Origin: Clostridia bacterium
Lineage (GTDB): Bacteria > Bacillota > Clostridia > Oscillospirales > Acutalibacteraceae
NCBI GenBank assembly: GCA_900755895.1
Contig: CAAEIG010000160.1
Coordinates: forward strand, 1-64,000
DNA length: 64,000 nt
Direction: 5' to 3'
Shown here: positions 33,332-42,197 of the stretch, one piece after another
Position numbering within the stretch: the stretch's first letter is position 1
Layout of the letters: the number at the start of each line of letters is the position of its first letter
Notes under the pieces: model-generated
The model's database searches: none
What the model saw: the letters and a program-made list of their open reading frames with translations, nothing else
What the model was told of the DNA's origin: nothing
Position numbers and translations under genes: made by a program

Positions 33332-35572
33332 ATGCGAAAATTGTCAGGAAAAAATGAAAAAGAAAGGAACGTGAGGAAACTGAACCATTTACCTTTATCT
33401 GTCCGTGTCCCCATCGAGGCGGACAACCCCAGCATTGTTCGATGGGAAGAAAAATGTATCCGCTGTGGTATGTGTAAGGATGCCTGCACCAATCTCATGG
33501 GAGTCCATGGCACTTACACGCTGGATCAGACTGGAGGGAAGGCAATCTGTATCTACTGCGGCCAGTGTGCAAATGTCTGCCCAGTGGACAGCATCACCGA
33601 GCGGGATGAATGTCCCAAGGTGCAAAAGGCCATTACCGACCCCAACAAGGTAGTGGTTGTCAGCACATCTCCCTCCGTACGTGCCGCACTGGGCGAGGAG
33701 TTTGGTATGGAACCGGGTGCATTTGTGGAAGGAAAAATGGTGGCACTGCTCCGGGCTCTTGGAGTTGACTATGTGCTAGACACCAACTTTGCCGCCGACC
33801 TGACCATTGTGGAGGAGGCCAGCGAGCTGATCCTCCGCATCACAGAGCAGGATCGCCCCCTGCCCCAGTTCACCAGCTGCTGCCCGGGCTGGGTTCACTT
33901 TGCCGAAATTTACGCACCGGAACTGTTGCACCACCTGTCCACCGCCAAAAGCCCCATCGGAATGCAGGGCCCCACAGTGAAGACCTATTTTGCCAAACGG
34001 ATGGGCCTGGATCCCCGACAGATTGTCCATGTGGCCCTTACCCCCTGTACCGCCAAAAAGTTTGAGGTTCGGCGGGAGGAGATGCACGCTGCCGCCGATT
34101 ACCACGGCGTGGAGGGCATGCGTGATACCGACAATGTAATCACCACCCGGGAGTTGGCCCGGTGGGCCAAGGCCGCAGGCATCGACTGGAACACCTTGGA
34201 GGATTCCGCCTATGACTCCCTCATGGGCAAGTCCTCTGGCGCCGGAGTCATCTTCGGCAACACTGGCGGAGTGATGGAAGCCGCCCTGCGTACTGCATAC
34301 GAATACCTCACCGGCCAGCCAGCACCCCAAACTCTGCTTCAGCTCAATCCAATCCGAGGGTATGAAGGCGTGCGGGAAGCCCAGGTGGAAATTGGAGACC
34401 TGACGCTGCAGGTGGCTGTGGTTTACGGCACCGCCAACGCCCGCACGTTCCTCCAGCGGATGAAGGAAAGCGGAAAACAGTATCACTTCGTAGAGGTCAT
34501 GGCCTGCCCCGGCGGCTGTATCGGCGGCGGTGGACAGCCCAAAGATCTGATGAAAAACGCCGACGAGACCCGCAAGAGCCGCATCGCAGCTCTCTACCAG
34601 CGGGACGAGTCCATGGCATTGCGATCCAGTCACAAAAACCCCGAAATCAAAGAGGTATACAAGGACTTTTACGGACATTCCCTCAGTCAGCTGGCGGAAC
34701 GAATGCTTCACACCACCTATCAGGACCGAAGCGACCTCATCCATCAGCAGGGAGAAAATCCTGTAAAAGAATGGACCTGTAGCACCTGCGGATATCCCTA
34801 TGACGAATCCAACACGCAGCCCGTTCTGGATTTTACTATGCACGCGGAAACAGAGTCGTTGGATCACATTCCCTGTAAGGAAACGATATTGAAAGGAGAA
34901 AAAAAGATTATGAAAAAGTGGAAATGCAAAGTTTGCGGATATATTCACGAAGGCGACAGCGCACCGGAATCCTGCCCCATCTGTAAGCAGCCCTCCTCGG
35001 CCTTTGAGCTGATCGAGGAGGCTCCTGTCAAGAGCACAAACAAGTACGCCGGCACCAAGACCGAGAAGAACTTGGAGGCCGCCTTCGCCGGAGAGTCTCA
35101 GGCTCGGAACAAGTACACTTATTTCTCCACCGTGGCTCAGAACGAGGGTTACGAGCAGATCGCAGAACTGTTTCTGAAAACGGCCGAAAACGAAAAAGCC
35201 CATGCAAAGATGTGGTTTGAGGAACTGCATGGTGTTGGAAACACCGCCGAGAACTTGCTTCACGCTGCCGAAGGCGAAAACTACGAGTGGACCGACATGT
35301 ATGATGGCTTTGCCAAAACAGCTGAAGAGGAGGGCTTTTTCGAGCTGGCCGCCAAGTTCCGCCTGGTAGCCGCCATTGAGAAGCGTCACGAGGAGCGCTA
35401 CCGTGCCCTGCTGCACAATGTAGAGAATGCCCAGGTCTTTGAAAAGAGCGAGGTCAAGGTATGGGAGTGCCGCAACTGCGGCCACATCGTAGTGGGTACT
35501 GCTGCCCCAGATGTTTGTCCTACCTGTCTGTACTCCAAGTGCTTCTTCGAAATTCACAGCGACAATTATTGA
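33332..35572 (+). CDS. [FeFe]-hydrogenase fused to rubredoxin-rubrerythrin-rubredoxin
   Basis: 746 codons in one frame. Residues 42-52 and 73-83 carry two CxxCxxC-xxx-C [4Fe-4S] sites. The H-cluster domain follows, with L1 TSCCPGW (181-187), L2 TPCTAKK (237-243) and L3 EVMACPGGCIGGGGQP (388-403): a complete small (M2-type) [FeFe]-hydrogenase of about 470 residues. Then comes a half rubredoxin knuckle (CSTCGYPY, about 483-490), a rubredoxin-like domain (CKVCGYIHEG...CPICK, 532-551), a rubrerythrin four-helix diiron domain (ESQARNKY, ENEKAH, EEEGFFE, EKRHEERY; 588-690) and a final rubredoxin knuckle pair (CRNCG...CPTC, 713-732). No stop separates the parts. An internal AAAGGAG and ATG at 34910 could also make the 220-residue rubrerythrin alone. 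Start uncertain: ATG 33332 lacks a Shine-Dalgarno; GTG 33371 has AAAGGA two bases away. Likely an H2-dependent peroxide reductase (inference). Confidence 0.9.
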   Translation: MRKLSGKNEKERNVRKLNHLPLSVRVPIEADNPSIVRWEEKCIRCGMCKDACTNLMGVHGTYTLDQTGGKAICIYCGQCANVCPVDSITERDECPKVQKAITDPNKVVVVSTSPSVRAALGEEFGMEPGAFVEGKMVALLRALGVDYVLDTNFAADLTIVEEASELILRITEQDRPLPQFTSCCPGWVHFAEIYAPELLHHLSTAKSPIGMQGPTVKTYFAKRMGLDPRQIVHVALTPCTAKKFEVRREEMHAAADYHGVEGMRDTDNVITTRELARWAKAAGIDWNTLEDSAYDSLMGKSSGAGVIFGNTGGVMEAALRTAYEYLTGQPAPQTLLQLNPIRGYEGVREAQVEIGDLTLQVAVVYGTANARTFLQRMKESGKQYHFVEVMACPGGCIGGGGQPKDLMKNADETRKSRIAALYQRDESMALRSSHKNPEIKEVYKDFYGHSLSQLAERMLHTTYQDRSDLIHQQGENPVKEWTCSTCGYPYDESNTQPVLDFTMHAETESLDHIPCKETILKGEKKIMKKWKCKVCGYIHEGDSAPESCPICKQPSSAFELIEEAPVKSTNKYAGTKTEKNLEAAFAGESQARNKYTYFSTVAQNEGYEQIAELFLKTAENEKAHAKMWFEELHGVGNTAENLLHAAEGENYEWTDMYDGFAKTAEEEGFFELAAKFRLVAAIEKRHEERYRALLHNVENAQVFEKSEVKVWECRNCGHIVVGTAAPDVCPTCLYSKCFFEIHSDNY
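34892..34912 (+). promoter_or_regulatory. Internal ribosome-binding site and ATG for the rubrerythrin part
   Basis: AAAGGAG (34892-34898), 11 bases, ATG (34910-34912). The ATG opens MKKWKCKVCGYIHEG, an ordinary rubredoxin/rubrerythrin start, in frame with the upstream hydrogenase. The context looks like a former gene junction whose stop codon is missing. Confidence 0.6.
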
Positions 35573-35586
35573 TTCCATAAGAATAG

Positions 35587-35620
35587 GGGGCGCTGCAGAT
35601 TAAATTCTGCAGCGCCCCTT
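35587..35620 (+). terminator. Terminator of the hydrogenase-rubrerythrin gene
   Basis: Perfect 13-bp stem GGGGCGCTGCAGA/TCTGCAGCGCCCC (35587-35599, 35606-35618) followed by TT-ATT. Confidence 0.85.
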
Positions 35621-35974
35621 ATTGCACTTCTCCCCTTTGGTCTTTGATCGCCCTGCGACCAAAACACACCATCCATAGGCTCTGCAGTTGACCACAAAAC
35701 ATCATCGCAGTAGATGCATACATTTGAACTGACAGCGGTGTAATGTCCTAAAAGTGGGAGTCACTCCCCGTCTTCCTCACTATTTGCTTGATCGACCAAG
35801 GTGTGACTCATTTTGGTATAGTTGGGATCTTTTCTAGCCGCCTGTTTTTGATATAGTCCGGGACAACCTTTCCAATATTTCAGCCACACAAAGATAAATC
35901 TATCAATTCGTTCCATTTGTGGATAAACGCAAAGAAAAGCGGACGGTTTCCCATAGAAATCACCGGATATATTC

Positions 35975-35983
35975 TGGTACAAT
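35975..35983 (+). promoter_or_regulatory. Extended -10 promoter of the GH2 gene
   Basis: TGG-TACAAT at 35975-35983, 30 bases before the ATG, with AAAGGAGAAAGG as Shine-Dalgarno. Expression signals are intact although the reading frame is not. Confidence 0.5.
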
Positions 35984-36013
35984 AAGGAAAAATCCACAAA
36001 AGGAGAAAGGTCA

Positions 36014-38462
36014 ATGCGCAAAATAGCCTTCAACGACAACTGGCTTTTTTTACGAGAGGGCGGGAATACCCCCTCACCCGTTGTGTTGCCCCACGATGCA
36101 ATGATTTGGGAACATCGCGACAAAAGCGCGCCCAGTCAAGGGGCCGGCGCCTACTTTCCCGGCGGGGTGTACACCTATACCAAGGAATTTTCCTTGCCTT
36201 CAAATCAGTGGGATACCTGTTTGTTAGAGTTGGAGGGCGCCTACCGGGACTGCTCTGTATTTTTGAACAACAACTTTGTGACGTCCAACCACCTGGGAAG
36301 TTTGGGGGTTCTTTGCAGATTTAACCCCCTACCTGCAAGCAGATAAAAACCGCCTGGAGGTGAAAGTATCCAATGACACCCAGCGGAACTGCCGGTGGTA
36401 TAGCGGCAGTGGACTATACCGTCCCGCATGGTTATGGACAGGCGGTCCTGTCCACATTCCACCGGACTCCTTGCGGCTCTCCACCCCGGAAGTGAGTCAA
36501 GAAGTCTCACAGATAAAATTGGAGTTGCAGGTGGTCAATCGGTTGCGGCGGCAGACCACCGTACGTGCCCTGGTCACCCTACGGGATAGCAAGGGGGATT
36601 CCGTCTGTACCCGTAACCTACCTATCACCCTGTTTCCTGGGGAAAACCCCTCCCTCACCTGGAACCTCTATTTGCGAAATGGAACACTGTGGAGTCCGGA
36701 CTCCCCCTATCTGTACACCTGCACTGTGGAACTGTGGCAAGAGGAGATTCTGCTGGACAGCATCCAGGAGACTTTCGGGTTGCGGCATATCCAGTTCGAT
36801 CCTGTACAGGGAATGCGCCTCAATAACCACCCCATTCACTTGCGGGGATGCTGTATCCACGAAGACAACGGCATTTTGGGAACCGCAGATTTTGCCAGTG
36901 CGGTAGAGCGTAAGGTGCGCCTGCTCAAAGAGGCCGGATTCAACGCACTGCGCATCGCCCACCAGCCCGCCACCAAAAACCTTTTAAACTGCTGTGATAA
37001 GGTGGGGATGTTTTTACTGGAAGAGAGTTTTGACGCCTGGACTCACACAAAAAATGTCCATGATCGAGGGGAGCACTTCTCCGACCAGTGGCTCCAAGTA
37101 GTCGATCGCATTGTAGCCAAGGACTTCAATCACCCATGTGTATTTGCGTATAGCATCGGAAATGAGATCTTGGAGATCAGTCAACCAGATGGCATCCGCT
37201 ACAGCCGCCTTCTGGCACAGCGGTTTCGTGAAAAGGACCCTACCCGTCCTGTAACCAATGCTATCAATGGAATCATGTCCCTGCGAAATTCTTTAGCAGA
37301 CGTCCTATTGGACTTGAAGTTAATCACATCGGACCAGCTTGCAGCCTTGGGCGAGTCAAAAAAACCGGGAAGCCCATCCATAGACATCAATGATACCATG
37401 ACAATTCTCCAGAGCAGCATGGATTTGATTGCCTCTCATCCCCTGGTAGGCCAGCTGTTAGAGGAAAGTTTTTCTCACCTAGACCTGTGCGGATACAACT
37501 ACATGATGGGGCGTTACGATTCAGACCTGGCTACAGACTCCCATCGCATCCTCTTAGGTTCTGAAACCACTCCACCTCAGATCGCCCGGCTGTGGGAAAA
37601 TACCCAGCGCTCTCCCGGGTGTTTGGGGGACTTCACTTGGACGGGGTGGGATTATCTGGGTGAGGCAGGCGTTGGCTACACTGCTTACGACCGAAAGAAA
37701 GATTTTGGCGAACCCTATCCCACGTATCTAGCGGCTGTAGGGGACATCGACCTGACCGGCCACCGTCTCCCCATGAGCTATTACAGAGAAATTGTGTTTG
37801 GATTGCGGAATACTCCCTACCTCTCGGTCGAAAATCCTGCCCACTTTTCTCAGACAGCCAGCTGCACCCCCTGGGCTTTTCCAGAGACCGTGGAAAGCTG
37901 GACCTGGCCTGGTTGGGAGGGAGCTCCTGTGCGGCTTATAGTCTGTGCTGCTGGGGATGAGATCGCCCTCCTCTGCAACGGAGAGGAAGTAGGCCGAACA
38001 GCCTGTGGTCCGGAAACGGGGTACCGAGCTCAATTGGAGACAGTGTACCATCCCGGTCAGCTGACCGTTGTTTCCTACTCTAACGGGATGGAGACAGGAC
38101 GGTTCACTTTGGAAACAGCGGAGAACACCTGCCAACTCCGCACCGCCATTGACACCGCAGTTTTGCAGGCTGACGGGAGCGATCTGTGCTTTTTAGAGAT
38201 CCAAGTCACAGACAGCCACGGTGTGGTCCACTCCGACAAAAATCCACGGATCACCCTACAGACAGAGGGTGGGATCATCATCCAAGGCTTTGGAACGGGA
38301 GACCCCTCCAGCGAGGAAAACTTTTTTGACACCACCCGTACAGCCTACCGAGGACGAGCCTTGGCTGCTCTTCGTGGAAATTCCCCAGGGTCGGCAAACG
38401 TGGTGGTTTCCTGCCCGGACTGTGCCCCTATCACGGTAAACTTAGAAGTGGTTTCATCATAA
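36014..38462 (+). pseudogene. Glycoside hydrolase family 2 protein, frameshifted
   Basis: A GH2 beta-galactosidase or beta-glucuronidase-like enzyme broken by a frameshift. The first frame (36014 to a stop at 36346) gives the jelly-roll N-terminus up to VFLNNNFVTSNHLGSLG. The continuation (FADLTPYLQADKNRLEVKVSNDT) is in another frame from about 36309, and runs to 38462. The switch lies at the G5 run 36304-36308; one base too many or two too few would explain it. The second part has the GH2 blocks RWYSGSGLYRPAWL, the acid/base Glu in SIGNEI, and the nucleophile Glu in LGSETT, followed by DUF4982-like and Ig-like C-terminal domains. Start signals are good, so it is either a recent mutation or a sequencing error. 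Confidence 0.85.
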
Positions 38463-38734
38463 ATTCATGGTCCCACTCTATTGCTTGTTGAGAGTGGCTG
38501 CCCCGAAATATAGAAAGATCATTTGACGCTCTGCCAAAAGGGAATCCCCACCATTTTGCGCAACTTCCTTAAAATGACCTTCAAGGAAGTTCCATTCTCT
38601 CAGACATGGCTTGCAATCTCCGTTCAGAATGTTTTCCTCAATTTCATTCTGGCCAAGCTCTGCAAACCATGTCTTTTTCTATGATATCTAATCCAGCCCG
38701 ATTCATTCCCCTGGGCACCGTACTGGGACAACCG
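38463..38734. other. Gene-free stretch after the GH2 gene
   Basis: About 270 bases with no gene, repeat or regulatory site that I can support. The convergent operon terminator lies just beyond. Confidence 0.5.
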
Positions 38735-38787
38735 AAAAATCCACAGGGCTCTCCCGAAAATATTTGCCTAGAGAGGAGCCCTGTGGA
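38735..38787 (-). terminator. Terminator of the isomerase-kinase-epimerase-aldolase operon
   Basis: 12-bp stem TCCACAGGGCTC/GAGCCCTGTGGA (38740-38751, 38776-38787) with a large loop; on the minus strand it is followed by TTTTTC. Confidence 0.75.
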
Positions 38788-38807
38788 CTTCTATATTTTT
38801 ATAACAC

Positions 38808-39647
38808 TCAAATACCAGAGAAGACTTTCATAGCTTTTTCCACATTGGCTTCCATGGCTTTCTGCGCTGCCAGAGCCAGATCGTGGAAGAAGGTCACGTC
38901 TTCCTGCTGAAGCAAATCCCTAACAGCACGAACACCTGCCCGGGACATATAACTATAATAATTGATTTTGCAAATACCGTTGCGAATAGCTGTCCGGTAA
39001 TCCTCCGAGCTGACACCGCTGCCCCCGTGCATCACAAGGGGCAATCCTGTTTTTTCTGAAATAATCTTTACTCGCTCCAGATCCAGCACTGGCTCCGCTT
39101 TATAAATGCCATGAGCTGTCCCAAAGCTAGGAGCCAAGGCGTCAATCTTCGTTTCCTGGCAGAACCTGACAGCCAACTCAGGATCCGTGTAGACTGGCCC
39201 TTGAGAAGTGGCTTCTGTTCCACCCTCCCGGGCTGCCAAGGTTCCCAACTCTGCTTCCACACCAGCACCATAAGTCTTGGATAGAGCCACCGCCCGACAA
39301 GTGTTGGTCACATTTTCTGCATAAGACAGGGTACTACCATCGTACATCACCCCTGTAAACCCCAGCTTTAAGGCTTGCTCCAAATAGGCAAGATCCTCGC
39401 AATGATCCAAATGAACACACACCGGGACAGTGCTCCTTGTGGCGGCTTCCACCATAACAGGACCAATCTTTTCAAGAGGTGCTACTGGTTCATGCAACTG
39501 CGCATGACTCAGAATGACAGGCGTCCCCATCCTTTCTGCGACATCCAACACCGCTAGAATACACTCCAAGTTGGGCGTATTGAACGCTCCCACTGCAGTT
39601 CCACTTTCTTGAGCCAGCTTGAGAATTTCCGTCAAAGTTATTAGCAT
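38808..39647 (-). CDS. Class II fructose/tagatose-bisphosphate aldolase family protein
   Basis: 279 residues. Zinc-dependent TIM barrel with HLDHCED (zinc His at about 80-83), EAELGTL, FGTAHGIYK (second zinc His) and VMHGGSGV with the third zinc His (about 208-214), then NYYSYM. Cleaves a ketose phosphate to dihydroxyacetone phosphate and an aldehyde. As last gene after an isomerase and kinase, it should cleave the ketose-phosphate they form. It overlaps the upstream epimerase gene by 7 bases. The substrate is not defined. Confidence 0.9.
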   Translation of the reverse strand: MLITLTEILKLAQESGTAVGAFNTPNLECILAVLDVAERMGTPVILSHAQLHEPVAPLEKIGPVMVEAATRSTVPVCVHLDHCEDLAYLEQALKLGFTGVMYDGSTLSYAENVTNTCRAVALSKTYGAGVEAELGTLAAREGGTEATSQGPVYTDPELAVRFCQETKIDALAPSFGTAHGIYKAEPVLDLERVKIISEKTGLPLVMHGGSGVSSEDYRTAIRNGICKINYYSYMSRAGVRAVRDLLQQEDVTFFHDLALAAQKAMEANVEKAMKVFSGI

Positions 39648-40675
39648 AGAACTCCCTCCTCTTCATCTTTGCAGGATGACAACCTCTGGAACTCCGCATA
39701 ATTCTCCAATATCTGCAAGTTCACTTCATATTCTGCGGTCTCGCCCGGCTTCAGGATGGTCAAGGCCCCTTCCGCACGCATTTGACTTCGTCCATCCGGA
39801 TGACAGTTGCCCGGCTCCAAACCCAAGACATAATCGCCTACGCCCATCATCTTCCATTGGGTGAAGTAGGGTAGATTTTGCGGTGAAAATCGAATCACCA
39901 GCCCCGTGCCCAGCAAGGGGCTGTAAATTGCGGCCATCCCCTGATTTTCGAACTGATGGAAGTAACACTGTTCCTCAAATCCAACTGTGGGAGGCAGCAT
40001 TTTATTCCAGCTTTCCAAATCCACCGCTGCATGGGAATTGCGCGGTTTTACTTGACTGCTTGGAATATAGAGTAAGCTCTCCTCACTGAGCAGTGGATAC
40101 CCCATATTCATGTGGTACAGGATCTCCACGGGATAAGGTTCGCCGCCTTGGTTCATCACCTTGTCCCGAAGGCTCAAAGTATTCTCTTGTTCCGAACAGA
40201 TCCATGTACGCTCCAATACAAGTCGATGGGCAAAAATACGCTCGTCACGGATCGTAGCATGGATCTCAATACCCCGATCTGTGCGGTTCCACCACACATG
40301 ATCTGCCGGCGTATTCCCGATGGTACCATGCAGGGGTAGCTCCTCCCCCTCATCCGTACAAGGCGTCCCCACAGCATTCAAACCACAAGTAGTTAAAAAG
40401 CCGGCGGTAAAACTCTTTAAAAAGCCGTTCCCCACACCATCGTAGTAAGAGGGATGAACGTAGCCGCAAGGGGAAAAGTAACCGTAATTTCCTCCCCGGT
40501 AAGAAAGCCGCGAGAGATCCGCGCAACGGTCCACGCTCACAGTAAACTCCAGCCCTTTACCATTTCGCACCTGGAGCAATCGCATACCATCGCCACGGCC
40601 TCCCACTAATCGGACTTCCTCCACACCTGAAATCTGACTTTCGTGACCTAGATACATTTCCGTTTGTCGATTCAT
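39641..40675 (-). CDS. Aldose 1-epimerase-like protein (DUF4432)
   Basis: 344 residues of the galactose-mutarotase-like beta sandwich family DUF4432. Recognised from GLEFTVSVDRCADLSRLSYRG, the active-site LPLHGTIGNTPADHVWW, and ILYHMNMGYPLL with a second His; the end GLEPGNCHPDGR is typical. It probably interconverts sugar anomers before isomerisation. Its start overlaps the kinase stop by 4 bases (ATGA). No signal peptide, so cytosolic. Confidence 0.85.
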   Translation of the reverse strand: MNRQTEMYLGHESQISGVEEVRLVGGRGDGMRLLQVRNGKGLEFTVSVDRCADLSRLSYRGGNYGYFSPCGYVHPSYYDGVGNGFLKSFTAGFLTTCGLNAVGTPCTDEGEELPLHGTIGNTPADHVWWNRTDRGIEIHATIRDERIFAHRLVLERTWICSEQENTLSLRDKVMNQGGEPYPVEILYHMNMGYPLLSEESLLYIPSSQVKPRNSHAAVDLESWNKMLPPTVGFEEQCYFHQFENQGMAAIYSPLLGTGLVIRFSPQNLPYFTQWKMMGVGDYVLGLEPGNCHPDGRSQMRAEGALTILKPGETAEYEVNLQILENYAEFQRLSSCKDEEEGVLC

Positions 40676-42183
40676 TCCGCATCCTCCATAAATGGTCGAA
40701 CCGCTTGATAGATTCCTTGGTACTGGGCATAGAGTTTTTCATACTCTTTCTGACGGTCTTGTCGTGGCCAGTACGTTTCCCCAAGGTTGATAAACGCCTC
40801 TGCTGCCTTCTCCAAACTGGGGAACATTCCAACGGCCACTCCTGTGAGCATGGCTGATCCTACCGTACCAGCATCCGACACATTCAACGTGGTAACAGGC
40901 ACGCCCAGAATGTCAGCCTTGATCTGCAGCCAGGTTCGACTGGCCGCTCCCCCTCCCGTGGCACGCAAACTCTTATATTGGACATTTCCTTTGGCAAGGC
41001 ACTGTGTGTTCAACTTCATCTCATAAGAGACGCCTTCCATCACCGCACGGTAGAGGTCTGCGATTCTGTGCTCCAATGTAAGGCCTAAAATTGCCCCCTT
41101 GCTTCCCACATCCATATAGGGAGTGGCTGCCCCAGCAAAATGCGGCAGCACAAAAATGCCAGTGGCACAGTCTTTCATTTGTCCTTCTATGTAATCATAG
41201 AGACTTTTTCCTATCAACTGGGCTTTCTGTTGCTCGCCTCCTGCAAAATTCTCCAAAAACCATTGCACCAATGCTCCGCCGGTATAAGTAAAGGCATAGG
41301 TCACATAGGTGTTGGGCATTATATAGGGCACAATGGCAAATCCGCATTGGGCCATGACCTGCAATTCCTTTCCTTGAGGAAAACCATTGAATACCGGTGT
41401 GATACATTCCACAGTGCCTGCTCCATCCACCGCCTGCCCTGGGGAAAGTGCCCCGCTTCCCACAGCAGCAGCCACTTGGTCATGTGACACCAAGACAATG
41501 GGCAGTGACTCTGGCAAATCCCATTTTTGGGCAAGGTCTTGTCGGATTTTCCCGCATATTGTCCCGCTAGGGACGGGATTCCCGAACAGGCTGGGGTCTA
41601 TCCCAGCAGCGGAAAAAACCTTTTTGCTCCAACATAAGTTTTTCACATCAAAGGCCATTGTGCGAGAGGCCAAAGAATAATCAATGCAATGAACACCAGA
41701 AAGCCGATATGCTACATAATCACCGATCAAACATATTCGGCAGACCTTTTGAAAGAGCTCGGGCCGCTGGTCCTTTAGCCACAACAATTTTGGAAGGCTG
41801 TACATGCTGTGAGGAGCCAGACCTGTCTCTTCGCTAAGCTGCTCCCTCCCCAAGGCAGTGGTCAATTGCTCCACTTGCTCGGCGCCTCGCGGGTCCGTAT
41901 AAAGCATGCACGGTGCTACAGGCTGGTCGTTTTCATCCAGCGCCACAAAAGTTTCCCCAAAACTGGTAACTCCAAGCCCGCACAGTTCCTTTCCCCACTG
42001 GCTCCCCACCTGGGACAGCACTTGACACACGCCTTCCCAAATTGCCTGAACATCCACTTCGTGACTGCCAAGGTTCCTACGGATGGGATAATTCTGATAA
42101 GCTCGAAACCACTGCCGCCCTTCACTGTCGAACACGGTAACCTTGCATCCGGTTGTGCCTATATCCAACCCCGCGACCATCAT
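40672..42183 (-). CDS. FGGY-family carbohydrate kinase
   Basis: 503 residues. N-terminal actin-like domain with AGLDIGTTGCKVTVFD (phosphate loop) and GVTSFGETFVALDE; the C-terminal domain has VDGAGTVECITPVF, LPHFAGAATPYMD and RATGGGAASRTWLQIKADIL, the FGGY signature 2. Phosphorylates a ketose or polyol with ATP, xylulose or fuculose kinase being the nearest types. AAGGAGCG precedes the ATG at 42183. It sits between the isomerase and mutarotase genes and overlaps the latter. Confidence 0.92.
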   Translation of the reverse strand: MMVAGLDIGTTGCKVTVFDSEGRQWFRAYQNYPIRRNLGSHEVDVQAIWEGVCQVLSQVGSQWGKELCGLGVTSFGETFVALDENDQPVAPCMLYTDPRGAEQVEQLTTALGREQLSEETGLAPHSMYSLPKLLWLKDQRPELFQKVCRICLIGDYVAYRLSGVHCIDYSLASRTMAFDVKNLCWSKKVFSAAGIDPSLFGNPVPSGTICGKIRQDLAQKWDLPESLPIVLVSHDQVAAAVGSGALSPGQAVDGAGTVECITPVFNGFPQGKELQVMAQCGFAIVPYIMPNTYVTYAFTYTGGALVQWFLENFAGGEQQKAQLIGKSLYDYIEGQMKDCATGIFVLPHFAGAATPYMDVGSKGAILGLTLEHRIADLYRAVMEGVSYEMKLNTQCLAKGNVQYKSLRATGGGAASRTWLQIKADILGVPVTTLNVSDAGTVGSAMLTGVAVGMFPSLEKAAEAFINLGETYWPRQDRQKEYEKLYAQYQGIYQAVRPFMEDAE

Positions 42184-42197
42184 GGCAAACGCTCCTT

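Larger units (their letters stand above)
35573..36013. other. Gene-free stretch between hydrogenase fusion and GH2 gene
   Basis: Beyond the terminator and the GH2 promoter I see nothing firm in about 440 bases. A minus-strand open frame (35761-36123) overlaps the GH2 start and has no family resemblance. Confidence 0.5.

Noticed and set aside
33776..35578. A 600-codon minus-strand open frame opposite the hydrogenase fusion.
   Set aside because: Same reason: mirror of a strongly conserved coding sequence, with no Shine-Dalgarno or family resemblance.
35761..36123. A 120-codon minus-strand frame before the GH2 gene.
   Set aside because: It overlaps the GH2 promoter and start and has no recognisable features.
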